From the NCBI GenBank assembly GCA_026545765.1, contig JAIFAC010000046.1:1-64000 (forward strand): DNA of 64,000 nt, read 5' to 3'. Numbering within the stretch: the first letter of the stretch is position 1; each line of letters opens with the position of its first letter. The notes under the pieces were generated by a model. It ran no database searches. It saw only the letters and a list, made by a program, of their open reading frames with translations, and was not told the origin of the DNA. Of the stretch, positions 46,800 through 58,599 are shown in pieces. This DNA comes from Plantago major (lineage: Eukaryota > Streptophyta > Magnoliopsida > Lamiales > Plantaginaceae). The position numbers were made by a program, and so were the translations under genes.

Positions 46800-47435
46800 A
46801 ATACATGATCCTTATCAATCTCAAATTTCAAAATTCATTTTTGTGATTGTACAAATCTCAACTATCATATCCTAAATTCATTTAAATACCTATCATGCTT
46901 TATTTACCACATCTAAAATATTATTTACTCTCTCACATACTTTTATTTACTCAATATTTTATAAATCATTCTAATTATTTATATATTGCAGTCTTTCAAC
47001 TCAGATATGGACCACACAAAATTGATTAAAAATGATTAGAATCTCAGATGAATTTTAGTTATAAAAATGCATATTCGGCGCAATCACACACACTCTAAAT
47101 TACAAGTACAAATTAATTTTTTATTTTTATTATAGAAGACATTTCATAATATTTAGGCTCTGTTATCTTCATGTGAAAACTCATTAATTTTAATTCGCCA
47201 ATCGCTTTTGTTTTTATACTATAAATAAATTCATTGCTTAAGGCTCATTCTTTCATCCTAAAACTCATTAATTTCAATTTAATTTTTTTACTTTATTTTA
47301 TACTACAATTCAGCCTTCAGACGTAATAATGGTAGACTAACTGCTGCATTTAAGTCAACATGTAACCTACTCTAGAATATAATAATAAGTAATAATTAAC
47401 CTTCCATAAAAAATTTTTAAAAAGAAAAAGGAGAC
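46800..47435. other. AT-rich upstream region of the 48-kb gene
   Basis: No coding signal. A GGCTCTGTTATCTTCATGTG tip at 47156 resembles the Tourist-like MITE at 15464, but its partner end was not found, so this may be a truncated copy within about 300 bp of the promoter. Confidence 0.45.
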
Positions 47436-47439
47436 CTTC

Positions 47440-47447
47440 TATAAATA
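47440..47447 (+). promoter_or_regulatory. TATA box of the three-exon gene
   Basis: TATAAATA lies about 30 bp upstream of a C/T-rich leader (CCATAACAACCTTCTTTCC, from about 47463), the usual spacing for a plant core promoter. Transcription probably starts near 47470-47480. Confidence 0.65.
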
Positions 47448-47636
47448 CTATGCTACCATCCCCATAACAACCTTCTTTCCTCCTTGCCCGAGACAGCGTT
47501 TTCTCTCCCCTTTTTCCTGCTCTCTTTCTTCATTTCTCATCTTTTCAATTTTTATTTTTCTCCTACTGTATGACTTGTTAGATTTTTTCTTTTTTGTATT
47601 GGAGAAGCCTCAGCTAATTTTGTACAGATCTTTCAG

Positions 47637-48313
47637 GTAAGAATCGACTTCTTTTCTATTCCGTTTCTGTTCTTGTAGTTAGGAAGTAGGTTGTCTACGC
47701 GTAGAAAAGCACTTTTCTTGTGATTTATTTTGGTACCCAAGTTTCTGCCATGGCCTTTTAATTTATTTATGTGTAGCTTCATGTATTTTAGCTCAAATCA
47801 ACGTTTTCTGATACTGGTATAAAGCTCCAATCTTTTGGCTTTCTGGTTTTCATTTGTTTCTCTGAGCTAGTCTTTTTATTCTTGTTCCTTAATTTCAAGA
47901 ACTTGATTAGATCTGTGACTGGTATGTGGAATTAAGTTCTTTTTTTGGTACAATTTGTGATGAAAGAAACTGAAATTCGAAGAAAAGATTTGATTTTTAC
48001 TTGCCTCTCATACGGAATTTCTAGGTCGCAAATTTTCAGGATCTGTTCAACTAGTGAAGAAAAGCTCCAGGTTTCGATTTTTCCTATAGATCTGTCAAGT
48101 TTTAGTATGAATTAATACTAAAAAACAATTCTTGTTTCACTTTGCTTGCGTATTTCCTTTTGTCTGTAAGAACGAGTCAAAAAACGTTAGCCGGCTAGTT
48201 TCGTCTCACACCCATCCTTTTGTTTGACCGGATCTGTTACTTAGCTAAGAAACAATTGTCTTCCTTTAAATTTATCTCCATTAAGAAGTGTCTCGTTCTT
48301 TGAAAATTTGCAG
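47637..48313 (+). other. Intron in the 5' leader of the three-exon gene
   Basis: The donor TTTCAG|GTAAGAATC and the acceptor TTTGCAG|GTTTTTG fit plant splice rules. The inside is T-rich, and the leader continues 45 bp to the ATG at 48359. Leader introns often raise expression in plants. Both sites are chosen by consensus. Confidence 0.65.
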
Positions 48314-48358
48314 GTTTTTGTTGTCAAGAGTCGATAAAACAAAAGAAAAAGAAAGAAA

Positions 48359-49523
48359 ATGAATCACTGTGCCATCCAACAGAACAGTTTTGCTGCTCGT
48401 GAAGAGATGTGGAGCAGATCTGTGGAGTTGAGAGACACCGTTGTTTGCCCGAAGCCGCGGCGGCTTGGCCTTTTTCACACCACCACTACCCTTTTTGAAC
48501 CTTCTGCCATGAGGCCACTCAGATGGCATCATGTTAGGTAAAACTTATTTACCCCCTTTGTTCTTTTAATTTTACCTTGTCTTTCTTAGGTTCTTGTTCC
48601 TTATTAAGTAAGTAGTACTCACTTGTTTGTTTTATGATTTACAGCCATCAGCAAGAGGTTTGTGATGCGAAAGCTGGAAATGAACTTCTGGATATCATTC
48701 ATGCCAAGGTATTATTCATGTGATCTTTTTCGACTTTTAATTTTATTGTGATTCTTAAATTTGTGCTTGTCAGTTCTGGGCCAAGATTTTGTTGTTTGTA
48801 TCTTTATATTACTTGGTGATCTGCACTATCATACTATGTAATAATACCAGTCCTAGTTTATGCCACAAGTTTTCTGTGGACATTCTTGATTTCTATTATG
48901 CTGATGTATAGGCTATGTTTTGTGTTAGCTCATCTTTTAGTTATCTTGCTTCTATTTGATTGTTTGAGCACAATAAGTATGTTGGGTTAATGTCTATCTG
49001 AACAACTTGATAATATGTTCATCCAGATCACAAATCAGCTAGATTCTCAGTTAATTTAGCAAATGACTTCATTTATCAGCTATTTCACAACTACTTTATT
49101 ATATTATCTAGCAGTTAGATTACAAACTTCCATCTTCAGCTGGTTTTGCCAAGCAGAGTCTTAACTATGTCTAACCAAAGTGATTAATTTTGAAATATTT
49201 GCTATATGAATATGCAGGGTGGTAGTGCAATGGATCAATCAGTTGCACAGATAGCGTCATCGCCCCCATTTTTCTGCGGGTCACCGCCTAGTAGAGTATC
49301 TAATCCACTAATTCAAGATGCCCGATTTGGGGATGACAAGTTCACACCTGTCTCACCCCGAGCAATCCCGATCCCTTCTGGGCTGGCAGCTCCATCCCCA
49401 ACCTCCACCCGCAAGGGTGGCTGTGTTCGGGTCAATTTTGGGAACAATCCGGCCGTTAGGGTCGAGGGTTTTGACTGCCTAGACAGGGACAGCCGCAACT
49501 GCAGCATCCCTGCCCTGGCTTAG
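48359..49523 (+). CDS. Conserved plant protein of unknown function (3 coding exons, 182 aa)
   Basis: Exons are 48359-48537, 48645-48708 and 49218-49523, with GT-AG introns at phases 2 and 0. The total of 549 nt gives 182 residues. The start MNHCAIQQNSFAAREEM, the motif VVCPKPRRLGL (28-38), the segment KAGNELLDII, the conserved block SSPPFFCGSPPSRVSNPLIQD (95-115), the Ser/Pro-rich stretch and the end GFDCLDRDSRNCSIPALA recall a small plant-wide family, such as Arabidopsis At1g13390/At1g68490 as I remember it. That family has no signal peptide, membrane segment or known domain, and its role is unknown. The SP-rich parts could be phosphorylated. It has a leader intron and a TATA box. Every exon junction keeps the frame, so the gene looks intact. 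Confidence 0.92.
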
Positions 49524-50040
49524 AAAGAGTAACAACATCTACATACAAACAAACAATCAACCAATATATCTGGAAGGATTTTTGATCAAAGTGAGCTTTG
49601 CTTCTTAAGGTAATAGTGAGGGATCATTGATCTTGTTTTGTCGAAGTAGTGTATATATAATATCATGAGATGTGATCTTTCCAAAGTGTCTGTAATTAGA
49701 GGAAATGCATCTGCTGTAAGTATTTGAGAAGTATTTTAAGTTAAGTTATTTGACCAAGTCTAAAATAATTCTTTAGGGAGAGAGAACCAAGAGCTTGACC
49801 CCTCTTTGTAATGGTGTAATTAAGAGATGAGAGGAGGGGGGCTCTCTGGTAATTTGTGTCTGTTTCCATTCGAGGTTAGTAGTATTGAGATTTCACAAGC
49901 TCCTTGGTGACTTGTGAGGATGAGAATTTGTATAAAGAAACAATATCTATAGTTGTTGTTGAGTCATCATCTTTTGTAGTCAAATTCACTTTGTAAATAC
50001 CAAGTTATTATTGAAATATTGTTCATTGTCTTCATTTTCT
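49524..50040 (+). other. 3' UTR of the three-exon gene (extent estimated)
   Basis: T-rich non-coding DNA after the stop at 49521-49523. AT-rich text such as GTAAATACCAAG and TTATTGAAATATTG near 49995-50023 may be the poly(A) region. No canonical AATAAA was found close by, so the end is approximate. Confidence 0.4.
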
Positions 50041-50690
50041 TGTTCTTGGCTATTAACTTATTATTGCTGCAATCTTTTGCCTACACCATTATTAGATTTT
50101 GTGTCAAAATAAAGGGGATTTTTCTTGTTTTTGGTCTGGTTCAAATGATGATGATGGTGATTCGTTGCTTCATGCTTGGTTTCCACGCGAAAGAATGATG
50201 CTGAAGCATTTGATTGGTGGTTGAGAAGTGAATCGGTCGGTTTAATCTTTTCTACATCAAGCTTTGTTATTCATGGTGATTTTATACGTTGCAACGCATT
50301 TGTACCAAACGTTTTGTATGTTTTTAGTCCACAACACATCAAATATTACGAGGTATAACATCATAGTGTAGCATATACTTACCTGGAGACCCTACCAAGG
50401 AGAAAATACGTGAATGAAATGTAATGATATTGGCAGATGCCAAATTGGCTTTTTGGACAAAAGGAAAGGTTAATAAAGAGTCTCAAAGCATAGTAGGCCT
50501 TGTTGAAAGGTCATATTCCAACTTATTTTCATACTACTAAGAAAAGATTGACATCGCAATCATGAACACATGGTTAATATCATACTAGTCACAAAGTCAC
50601 AATGGGTAGGACAAGAATCATGGTCATTGGATTTTTCTGGCTTTTAATGGTTCGAGTTAAATTGCTTACTAAGACGGACATGAACACACG
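50041..50690. other. No gene seen
   Basis: Intergenic AT-rich DNA. A 60-codon frame at 50176 has no motif. Confidence 0.5.
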
Positions 50691-51152
50691 GTTAATATCA
50701 TGGTTAAATCGCATCCCGTCGTCGCCGTTAGCCCCCACTTGGCGATAGCTGGGTTGCTTTATTTTATTTTTTTTAATTTTCGATTTTGTCCACTTTAAAA
50801 CGTCTATAACTTGAAAAATAAAAATGTAAAAAATAAATAAAATTCACCAACGACTTTATTTTTTCGAGATCTATAAATAGAGACCGCTCTTTACTAAGTT
50901 TGGATTATTTTTCCGAGATCTATAAAAATCATCAACGGCTTTATTTGAATCTTAATAAATCAGAAACGCCTATAAACAATTTCATTAATTTAAAATTCTA
51001 AATATAATATGGTAAACATGTAAAAATTTATTTAAAAAAAAAATTAATTCCATGACGACGATTTAATATCGCTATGCAAGAGAAAGATTACCAAGACGCC
51101 GTCATGACGACGATTTACGTTATCAGCCCTCGTGCAATGCAGCTGGTCTAAC
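50690..51152. mobile_element. Possible PIF/Harbinger-like MITE
   Basis: The inside contains AGATCTATAAATAGAGACC, a phrase often seen in plant PIF/Harbinger-type MITEs. The right border (CCCTCGTGCAATGCAGCTGGT) resembles their tips. The left border is unclear and no target duplication was confirmed. Confidence 0.3.
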
Positions 51153-54100
51153 CTTGAATTCAATCGACAAATTTGTCGATGAGACATATGTATGGTAGAA
51201 AGGCCAAGTTCATAAACTCCACTCGAATTTCGTCTATGATGGAGATCTAGAAATTATTTAGAACTGAAAAATACAATTTTCTCTCATAATATTACCACTA
51301 GACTTCAAGAAGTGCGAATGCACGTGATGAGTTGAAATATTGACAACCTGATTTTCCTTTGTAAAGGAGATCCGTTCGGTCCAACCGACCAGTCCATTCG
51401 GTTCTACCCGGACATTTATTCTTTCGCAAGAAACGATTTCATTTCATTGTAAATACAAGTTTTCCTGTGCAAATTGTAATAGTATTGTTGTATGCTGGAA
51501 AGCGTTGTGTGGACAAGTCAAATATAGCGAGCTTTCTGCTAGCCTCTAACTTGGGTAGTTTTGTTGCTTCTCTATTTCAGTTTCTTCAATTATTTTTTCT
51601 TTGGGTATTTAGTTGTTTACACAAACACCCTTTGCGTTGATCAAATTAAACATAAACTGGACGTTTTTTTTTTTAATGTATTTGTATGGGTGCATTCTAG
51701 GTAGTGACACTAAAGTGGGTCGAGTTAGGTTTAAGGGCCCAGCCCTTGTTGTACACTATCAGTCTATCATACTGTGGGCCTGTGGCGTGTGGTCTCTGAA
51801 TTTGCTAATTTTGTACTTGCAGTTTTCTGATGTCACACCCGTTTTCTTAAATTAAATGTTATCATGTGATCAGCCCGCTTTGCTTCCAAATCAATCAAAG
51901 ATCAAATAATGGTAATGACTTCACATGTTGCAATAAATACTTGTAACCCGGTCAAAACTGCATGTGTAATGTTCTTCCCTGTTTTTCTTTTCATATCCTT
52001 TTATATCCGAAATAGATACTTAGATAGCATCTATATCAACTTAAAACTCTTCTTAGAGTGAGCTCCCGTAGTTTGGGAGCGTAGAGCGACTTGCTTAAGA
52101 AACTAAAAGTACAGTCCAATAAATTTTAGATTGCACATTATGTAAGCTATAATTCTTCAAATTACATGCACGTGTGTTATAAAACACCGTTTCATGATAA
52201 ATTCATGAATTAAGGCGAATTAACCACTAATAAGATATTAATACCCAGATTGGCATTTACCTAATTAAATATCCTATGTGGCTCCGTTTTCTACTATTCT
52301 TCTGTTTATCGCTTTTCGTCCAGTTGACAATCGATCTGCTTTCATCATTATCTAAGCCAATCGACAATCAACCCGCTTTCTCAAGCAATTGCCATCTCCT
52401 TCAGTGTGGGTTGGTCATCATTTGACTGGTTTTAGAAGCTTTTTTATACATGACACTTTTTTAACTTATGACATTAACTAGTTTGGTTAGTTGTACTTGT
52501 TCCGCCACAAACTATTATTATTCATCTTTGAACTTATGGTACTTTGTCATTAACTACACTTACTATTTCTAGCAGATTTCTATTACTAGCAAATCCACGC
52601 TTGATGATGAAATACCCACTTAATTCTATGATGATGAAATACCATATTAATTTTAACAGATTGGTGAAAATGTTTAATTAAGCTAAGCCGACAAACAAAT
52701 ATCTGGGCTGAACTGCTTCCAGTGATAATGGACTTGGTCTGCAGTTGTTTTTTGGCCCATTTGTTTGCTATGAGACTGTAGTCTGTAGATAACGTGCATG
52801 GGGCTTTCTGATTAACGGACCGAGCTTCCAGAATAATTGGACCCAAATCCAGATTTTTATTAGACACTGTTTGAAACTTTAACAATTCGAGTATTTGAGC
52901 ATGCCCCTCTTATTTTATTCTCACATTCGAAATTCGACGAATTTAGTTTCTTGAATAACCCGTGAGGCTTTTATGCATGTTACCACAAAAATATTGGTAC
53001 CTATACAGCTAATAGTTACCTAATTTTGCTACAAAATCTATTCTGAGGTGATGCAGACTATATTATATACTTACTATGTAGTCAGTAAGCTTATCATACT
53101 TCCGAAACTTTGCACGTGAATCAAACTTAGGTTGGTTTACGAATTCAAAACGATAAAAATTACGGTTTGAAGTTTTAAAACTCAAAGTAATATGTGGTCG
53201 TTGGCTTAGAAGAGCAATAACAAAACACTGTCCAAAAACCTTCCTTAGGTCAAAATCTTTCTATTACTAGGAATAACACTAGTATTTGATTAGTGGAAAA
53301 CTAGGACCACTTTCATGCATATAATTCGGTGAAATTAATCACTAACTAATGATTTGTCTATTGAGAAAAGATTAACAAAATAAGAGCAACCAGCCAGGAG
53401 TAGTAATGAGTGGTGTTTGGCTGGTTGCATGAGAAAGTTGAAGAGGCAGACAAATTTAGAGTCGAATTGATTCCCTTCCAAGACACTACCAAACAAAACA
53501 TTAATCTCACTTTCAGCTTTTCAACATTGCTCCGCCGCACAATGCGTGACGTTTTCTTACCTCGAGATTATTACTTGTACTACTTAATTTATTTAACAAA
53601 TTAACTTCCACACTCTTAATTACCCCTTTTTATACAGAGTCTCCATGTTTGATTAAAATATGGGCCCTTAAAATATCATTCGTGCAGATTCCATATAGTA
53701 CCGAAATTGGTTGTTACTAGTGTCGAGACCATATCATGTGCACTAGACATAAATACGTGAGTTTATAGGTTTTAATTTTTTTTTATGTCTAATTAGAATT
53801 CTAAAGAATTTGGTCTAGATGTACTTGACCTTTCGAATGGTGCAGGTTTGGGAAAGTATGTAGTTGTCATTTTGGTTCACTCCTTTATGTTTTTAAACTA
53901 TCAAGAATATTATCTAATATAAATTTTTCTTTTTAAATTTTAAGGGGACGAACGCTCCCCTATATCTCCTTCTGGAGCCTCCCCTACGAGTAATGTTCTC
54001 CTTCGGATCTTAATTTACAAGAAAATGTCCCTATGACATGTTCAGTATCATCATTGTATATGATTAGAAGTATAAATAACTTCATTTAAAGGTTGATAGA

Positions 54101-54698
54101 CTTTGTCATGACTGCTTACATTTTTCATTATCTTCTTCGCACAGTTCCACCGGTCTTGGAGATTTGCATGTTAGTCCTAGGTTTTTATGTACACGTATCA
54201 TTTTAACATTTGAATGGCATATTGAAAAATGTCAACTTTATAAACTCTGAGAGTCTATTTGATATAGAACTAAAGTTCAGAAATCGAATTAAAAACAACT
54301 AAATTTTTACATAACTTCTATACCAATCAGTCCTGAAACTCTATAACCCTATGTAACAACTAAGCTAGAATCGTGGGTAAGTAGATATTCTCGAATACTA
54401 TCCCATCTATCCTATATATCCGGTCCGTAGTTACTTTATTTTGTAGTTGGTACAACAAAAGATTTGATGAGTATCCTCGAGGGACTGTCAAATTGTACGA
54501 GCTACACTCTTGCATCTTCTCCAAATATTAATACAAGTTATTACAACCTCTATTCCACATTAAACTTGTTCTCTATGCATATTTAGCTTTTGTTATGTAA
54601 TGTTTGAAATCTTTCTAATCTTATTAATTTGTGGAAAGTGAAAGGACCGGGATTTGATACGACTAACCTAAATTGTGACTATCCTGACAATGCATTTT
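51153..54698. other. Intergenic DNA, no gene seen
   Basis: Frames are short. The longest on the minus strand (52586-52885, 99 codons) shows no motif. 54245-54350 resembles, in reverse, the likely MITE pieces at 29205-29335. Otherwise nothing recognisable. Confidence 0.5.
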
Positions 54699-55413
54699 TC
54701 TGGTGTGTTTGACACACTGAACCCGATAGCAGAAAATCGTAAACAAGAGAACAGTAAATAGTAAACATCAGTGCAACAGCGAAGTTTAGAAGACACCTTT
54801 GTATGTTTCTAGCAATTATAGTTTTATAACCGACCGAGCCTCAAGGCAAAAATATTCACTATATGATGCAACCAACTAAGCAAATAGAGAACAATCTCTA
54901 CCAATCTAAATTCCTAAGTCCAAGTCACATATTGAACGATGCTAGAAAAAGCTCAGAAAAGTTTTGACAAAATAGTGAATCTAAGAATGTATAAACTCTA
55001 TTTTCTTTCTCTCTTCACCTGTTCTATTTTGATGTGTTTATATGTATATATAGTGTCCAAAACATCTTTCAGAGTCCAGAATAAACACATCTGATTTGTT
55101 GTGATCTTTTTATCTTGTTTGAGTTTTCTTCGACTTCCATCTTGTATATATATTCAAGATCTTCGTAGATCTTTCATTGTAGTATCCATCTTTCGATAAA
55201 CTCATCCAATCTATATGCAAAACACTTAACTAAAAATGTGAAACCAATTTATAAGAAATTGAACAAAGGCAAAAGCTGATAAGAGAAAACTAATGTATAA
55301 ATGTCTTTTTTCCACACAAGAATTCTGGCATTCCACAAACACCAAACAAAACAATGACACTGAGAATTGTTTTATGTTCCATTGTATAACATGAGTGTTT
55401 CCAACACACCAGA
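54699..55413. mobile_element. Unclassified element with inverted ends (715 bp)
   Basis: The left end TCTGGTGTGTTTGACACAC and the reverse complement of the right end, TCTGGTGTGTTGGAAACAC, agree at 17 of 19 bases. No gene is inside; it is AT-rich. A matching target duplication was not seen. The inner part near each end (TG...CA) also resembles a copia LTR, so an LTR with unusual flanks is an alternative. Confidence 0.5.
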
Positions 55414-55570
55414 GTTGTAATGTAACACTTACAATTTGGATTGGCAAATTATTCTTGTTATGTGTTTGAGACGACATTATTAGTTATTACTTTATCATCA
55501 TTTTGTTATTTTGTCACCTACCTGACCTCTCAAACAGTTTTGCGAAATATGCGTGTAGTACTATACCTAT

Positions 55571-55626
55571 GAGGCAAACCCTATGAGCCAACCCGATTAT
55601 GCTGGGTTGGAGAGGGCCGTCATATA
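55571..55626. repeat. Dispersed repeat copy 1
   Basis: GGCAAACCCTATGAGCCAA, then GGAGAGGGCCGTCA. Paired with 56527-56583, which has the same two phrases around a different middle. Possibly SINE-derived, but no promoter boxes were seen. Confidence 0.5.
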
Positions 55627-55828
55627 TCATATGCAAACCTGTCCTTGTATTTATGCAAATAGGTTGTTTGAATATGAACTATTTTAAAGAAGAAATTTTT
55701 GTGGGTCAATTCGTAATTAATAAAAGTTTTAATTGAAAAGGAAAAGGAAAGTTTACATCAGGGACGGAACGACAGAACTCGAAGTTATGCGTAAAGACTT
55801 AAAGAGAGAAGAGAAGACAGGCGACTTA

Positions 55829-56096
55829 GGCTATGTTTAGCAAAACTAGCTGATAAGATAAATTAGAATGACGTAGATGATTTTAGTTGGTTTTATAAAA
55901 GTGTTTGGTAAATCAATTATTGATAAGCTAATGATTCTTAAAAATGGTATGTAAAAACAAATCAGCTAGCTTATTTTTTTGATAATATCGATCACCATCT
56001 TTATCATCTACAAAGTTTGTGGCTCACGTAATCAAATTATTATTAAAATAAGCTTATCGGCGATAAGTTTAACCGATGTTCAAGCTAAACAGAGCC
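55829..56096. mobile_element. Tourist-like MITE (268 bp)
   Basis: Tips GGCTATGTTTAGC and GCTAAACAGAGCC are inverted with one mismatch. TTA lies outside each end (55826-55828 and 56097-56099). The inside holds AGCTGATAAG/CTTATCGGCG-type partly inverted text, no gene. Confidence 0.85.
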
Positions 56097-56526
56097 TTAA
56101 GAGATAACATGCCCGTGGAACACGAACTTAGCGCTATATCAGATCAAAACCAAAGGAGGGAAACTTTGAAATTGTTTGGCTCACATGGATCACGCACACA
56201 TGAATGAAGAACTTACCATTAATGTACGTCCATGGAGCTTCAAAGGTTGAGATCAATTCTGTATATCATTGGTTCATCTAAGCCAATTAATTTAGGGTTT
56301 TTGTACAATACAAGGGTGGCGTCCGCCATCCTTATCTCAATTTTTGTAAATTGTAGCCTCTAGTAGCTTAATTTATTGTTCTATAAATAGTCGGTTAAGG
56401 TTCTTGTAAAACTCACTCAATCCATTTGAATATACAGTAAAACTCGAAAAATGTGTTTGTTTCTAACTTTCCGCAAGTATTCTGATATGAACCCTCATGG
56501 CCAGTAATGAAAGGCTCCCCGTAAAG

Positions 56527-56583
56527 GGCAAACCCTATGCGTCAAGCATCCATTGCTTATGAGAGGTGGGGAAGGGTCGTCAA
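56527..56583. repeat. Dispersed repeat copy 2
   Basis: GGCAAACCCTATGCGTCAA, then GGGGAAGGGTCGTCA. Same framework as 55571-55626, about 955 bp away. Confidence 0.5.
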
Positions 56584-56599
56584 GAACTCGATGCCCACC

Positions 56600-57900
56600 A
56601 TTATAATTCTATTATCAAGATTATCTCAAAGTAAAACAAATTAAAGAAATGAAAATTGAAATGGCCCAACATGGCCTGTCTTGAGTCATGATACTATTTC
56701 AGCATGCCATCACACTCAATAAGCTATCAAGGTACGATATTACATTCCCTTCACGGCAAAGGCACCCCTTAATTGGTTTTCATGAGAAGGTGGAGACAAA
56801 TTCAGTTTGAAAGAATCTCATCTTACATATAAAGGGTCATACATATATTTTACACTAAAGTTTGATACAACATTGAATTAGGTCCCATACCCATCAATCC
56901 TATATTTGACAAAAGCTTTCTTTATGTTTGATGATTTTAGCTAAAAGAAACACAAGATGACAAGTGCACAGAATCTCAACTTATATACCTGATTTTGGTA
57001 AATGAGTTAACATTACAAACAATCCAAAAGCTAAATCCAATTTAGAAGCAACTTTAATTACCAATGCCTAATATTGCAAAACTTTTGCTCTATAAACTAC
57101 TTGTTCCAAGAAACCGTCAAGGATATTTTGTGTAATAGAACAAAAGATTTTACTTAGCTATATATCTTCCAATCAAAAGTAAAACTGTGCACTTGTAAAA
57201 TTAAAAGATACTTTCTGGACTATTTTTTGACCACTAGAAAAGCAGGTCGAAATTACCTATTTACAAAACTACTATTTTTTATTGGATAATTTTGAAGCGT
57301 TTAGGTTGTTGATTTTGTGATTAGTCAAACTGATAGATACAGTAAAAATGGTGTCGTATGGAAAACTGCACCCAAAGGAGGCTATTCACGGGTTGAAATT
57401 CACGACAACGCTATTTTTGTTGATTACCGCAAAACGGATCTATTTTGCAAGAAATTGTACTCATAAATCTGTACTGCACTTAACAAAGACACATTGCTTA
57501 AATAAATAAATATTATTATTAAATCGAAAACAACATTTACTATATAGAATTGTCGTTTACAATAATATTCAGAAAAATTGAAAAGAAAATCAAAAGTTGA
57601 TTTCGATTTAACGACATCCATAAATAATATTGTGACTGCAGGAAAAGAAAAATTGAAAAAAAACTGGCTATAGTGAACTCTGGTATGTACATTACATGAT
57701 GATCATAGTACAGATTTGTTGATCACTACTAAGAAGAAGAAGAAGAAGCAAAATGGAAGAAGCTTGATCTCCAAAATACCAACGGTTTACTCCCTTGAAC
57801 TAATTAAACTACTATATAATAATTAAAGCTACTAGAAGAGGAGAAAACGTAGGTATTTTGGACAGAATCCAAGCGAAATGAGACAAAAGGAAGACATGGA
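56600..57900. other. Intergenic DNA downstream of the CLE gene
   Basis: AT-rich with no domain-bearing frame. An (AGA)n run of five units is at 57730-57747. It probably includes the 3' UTR of the minus-strand CLE gene just left of 57916. Confidence 0.5.
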
Positions 57901-57915
57901 TTTGTAATCTACTAG

Positions 57916-58257
57916 CTAGTTGTGGAGAGGATCTGGACAGCTGGGAATAATCCTCTTATCATCAAAAAAAGTAGTAGCATTTGATGGAGTGGTGATATTA
58001 AGATCAGTACTGAGCTGTCTGGTTTTGAAATAGTCTCTGAATCTTTGAGTTTGGAAAAATTGATGAGGATGCCTTTTCTTGCCTGAAGGAGGAGCAGGTT
58101 CTGTTAACTGATCAACTACCTCTTCTTCTGGAAACAGCCTGATTGCCACTACTGCTCTGTTATGTTTCTGACTCTGAAGAATAAGAAGAAAGATGAAGAG
58201 AAGAAGAACCTTGATAGATGGGTAGAACGGTCTTTTCTTGGCTTGTTGAATTGACAT
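57916..58257 (-). CDS. CLE27: CLE27-like CLE peptide precursor
   Basis: A single-exon gene of 113 residues. The start chosen is the ATG at 58257-58255, giving MSIQQAKKRPF followed by a hydrophobic signal segment (about residues 15-28, KVLLLFIFLLIL). After it comes AIRLFPEE (38-45), a phrase shared with CLE27 proteins, then a variable basic middle. It ends with the 12-residue CLE motif RIIPSCPDPLHN (102-113) just before the stop. CLE peptides are cut out of such secreted precursors and bind leucine-rich repeat receptor kinases at the cell surface. The motif has Cys at position 6 where most CLEs have Gly, as I recall for Arabidopsis CLE27. The frame is also open upstream to another Met at 58449, but that start would put the signal segment deep inside, so it is unlikely. 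Confidence 0.93.
   Translation of the reverse strand: MSIQQAKKRPFYPSIKVLLLFIFLLILQSQKHNRAVVAIRLFPEEEVVDQLTEPAPPSGKKRHPHQFFQTQRFRDYFKTRQLSTDLNITTPSNATTFFDDKRIIPSCPDPLHN
57919..57954 (-). other. Mature CLE dodecapeptide coding segment
   Basis: Codes for R-I-I-P-S-C-P-D-P-L-H-N directly before the TAG at 57918-57916. Pro 4 and Pro 7, hydroxylated in known CLE peptides, are both present, as are the His and Asn at the end. Lys before the Arg (DDK-R) gives a basic cleavage context. Confidence 0.93.
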
Positions 58258-58599
58258 ATCGTCGGTGATGAACAGCAACAACCCACATATAAAAACCTTG
58301 TTGCCGAAATTCCCAACTCTCTTGTGTTTTGAATCTGAGATTTTTTTTTTTTTTCTCTTTATTGTGTTGTGTGTGTCTGAATGTGTGAGTAGCAGTAGTA
58401 TATGTGTGTCTATCTTTTTGTAGTCAGTGTAGAGGGGAATGGGATACATAAAACCAGCTCAGGTACTAATTGAGTATGAATTGACGAGTTTCTGTCTTGA
58501 TTAAGATTGAAACAGTGAGAGAAAGAAAGAGAAATGAGAAGGTGAGGTACTCGGGTAGGGTATGAATGAGGAGTCGTCATAGAGGTGGCTGACTCTTAT

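Noticed and set aside
52586-52885. 99-codon minus-strand frame
   Set aside because: No family motif and no gene-like flanks were found.
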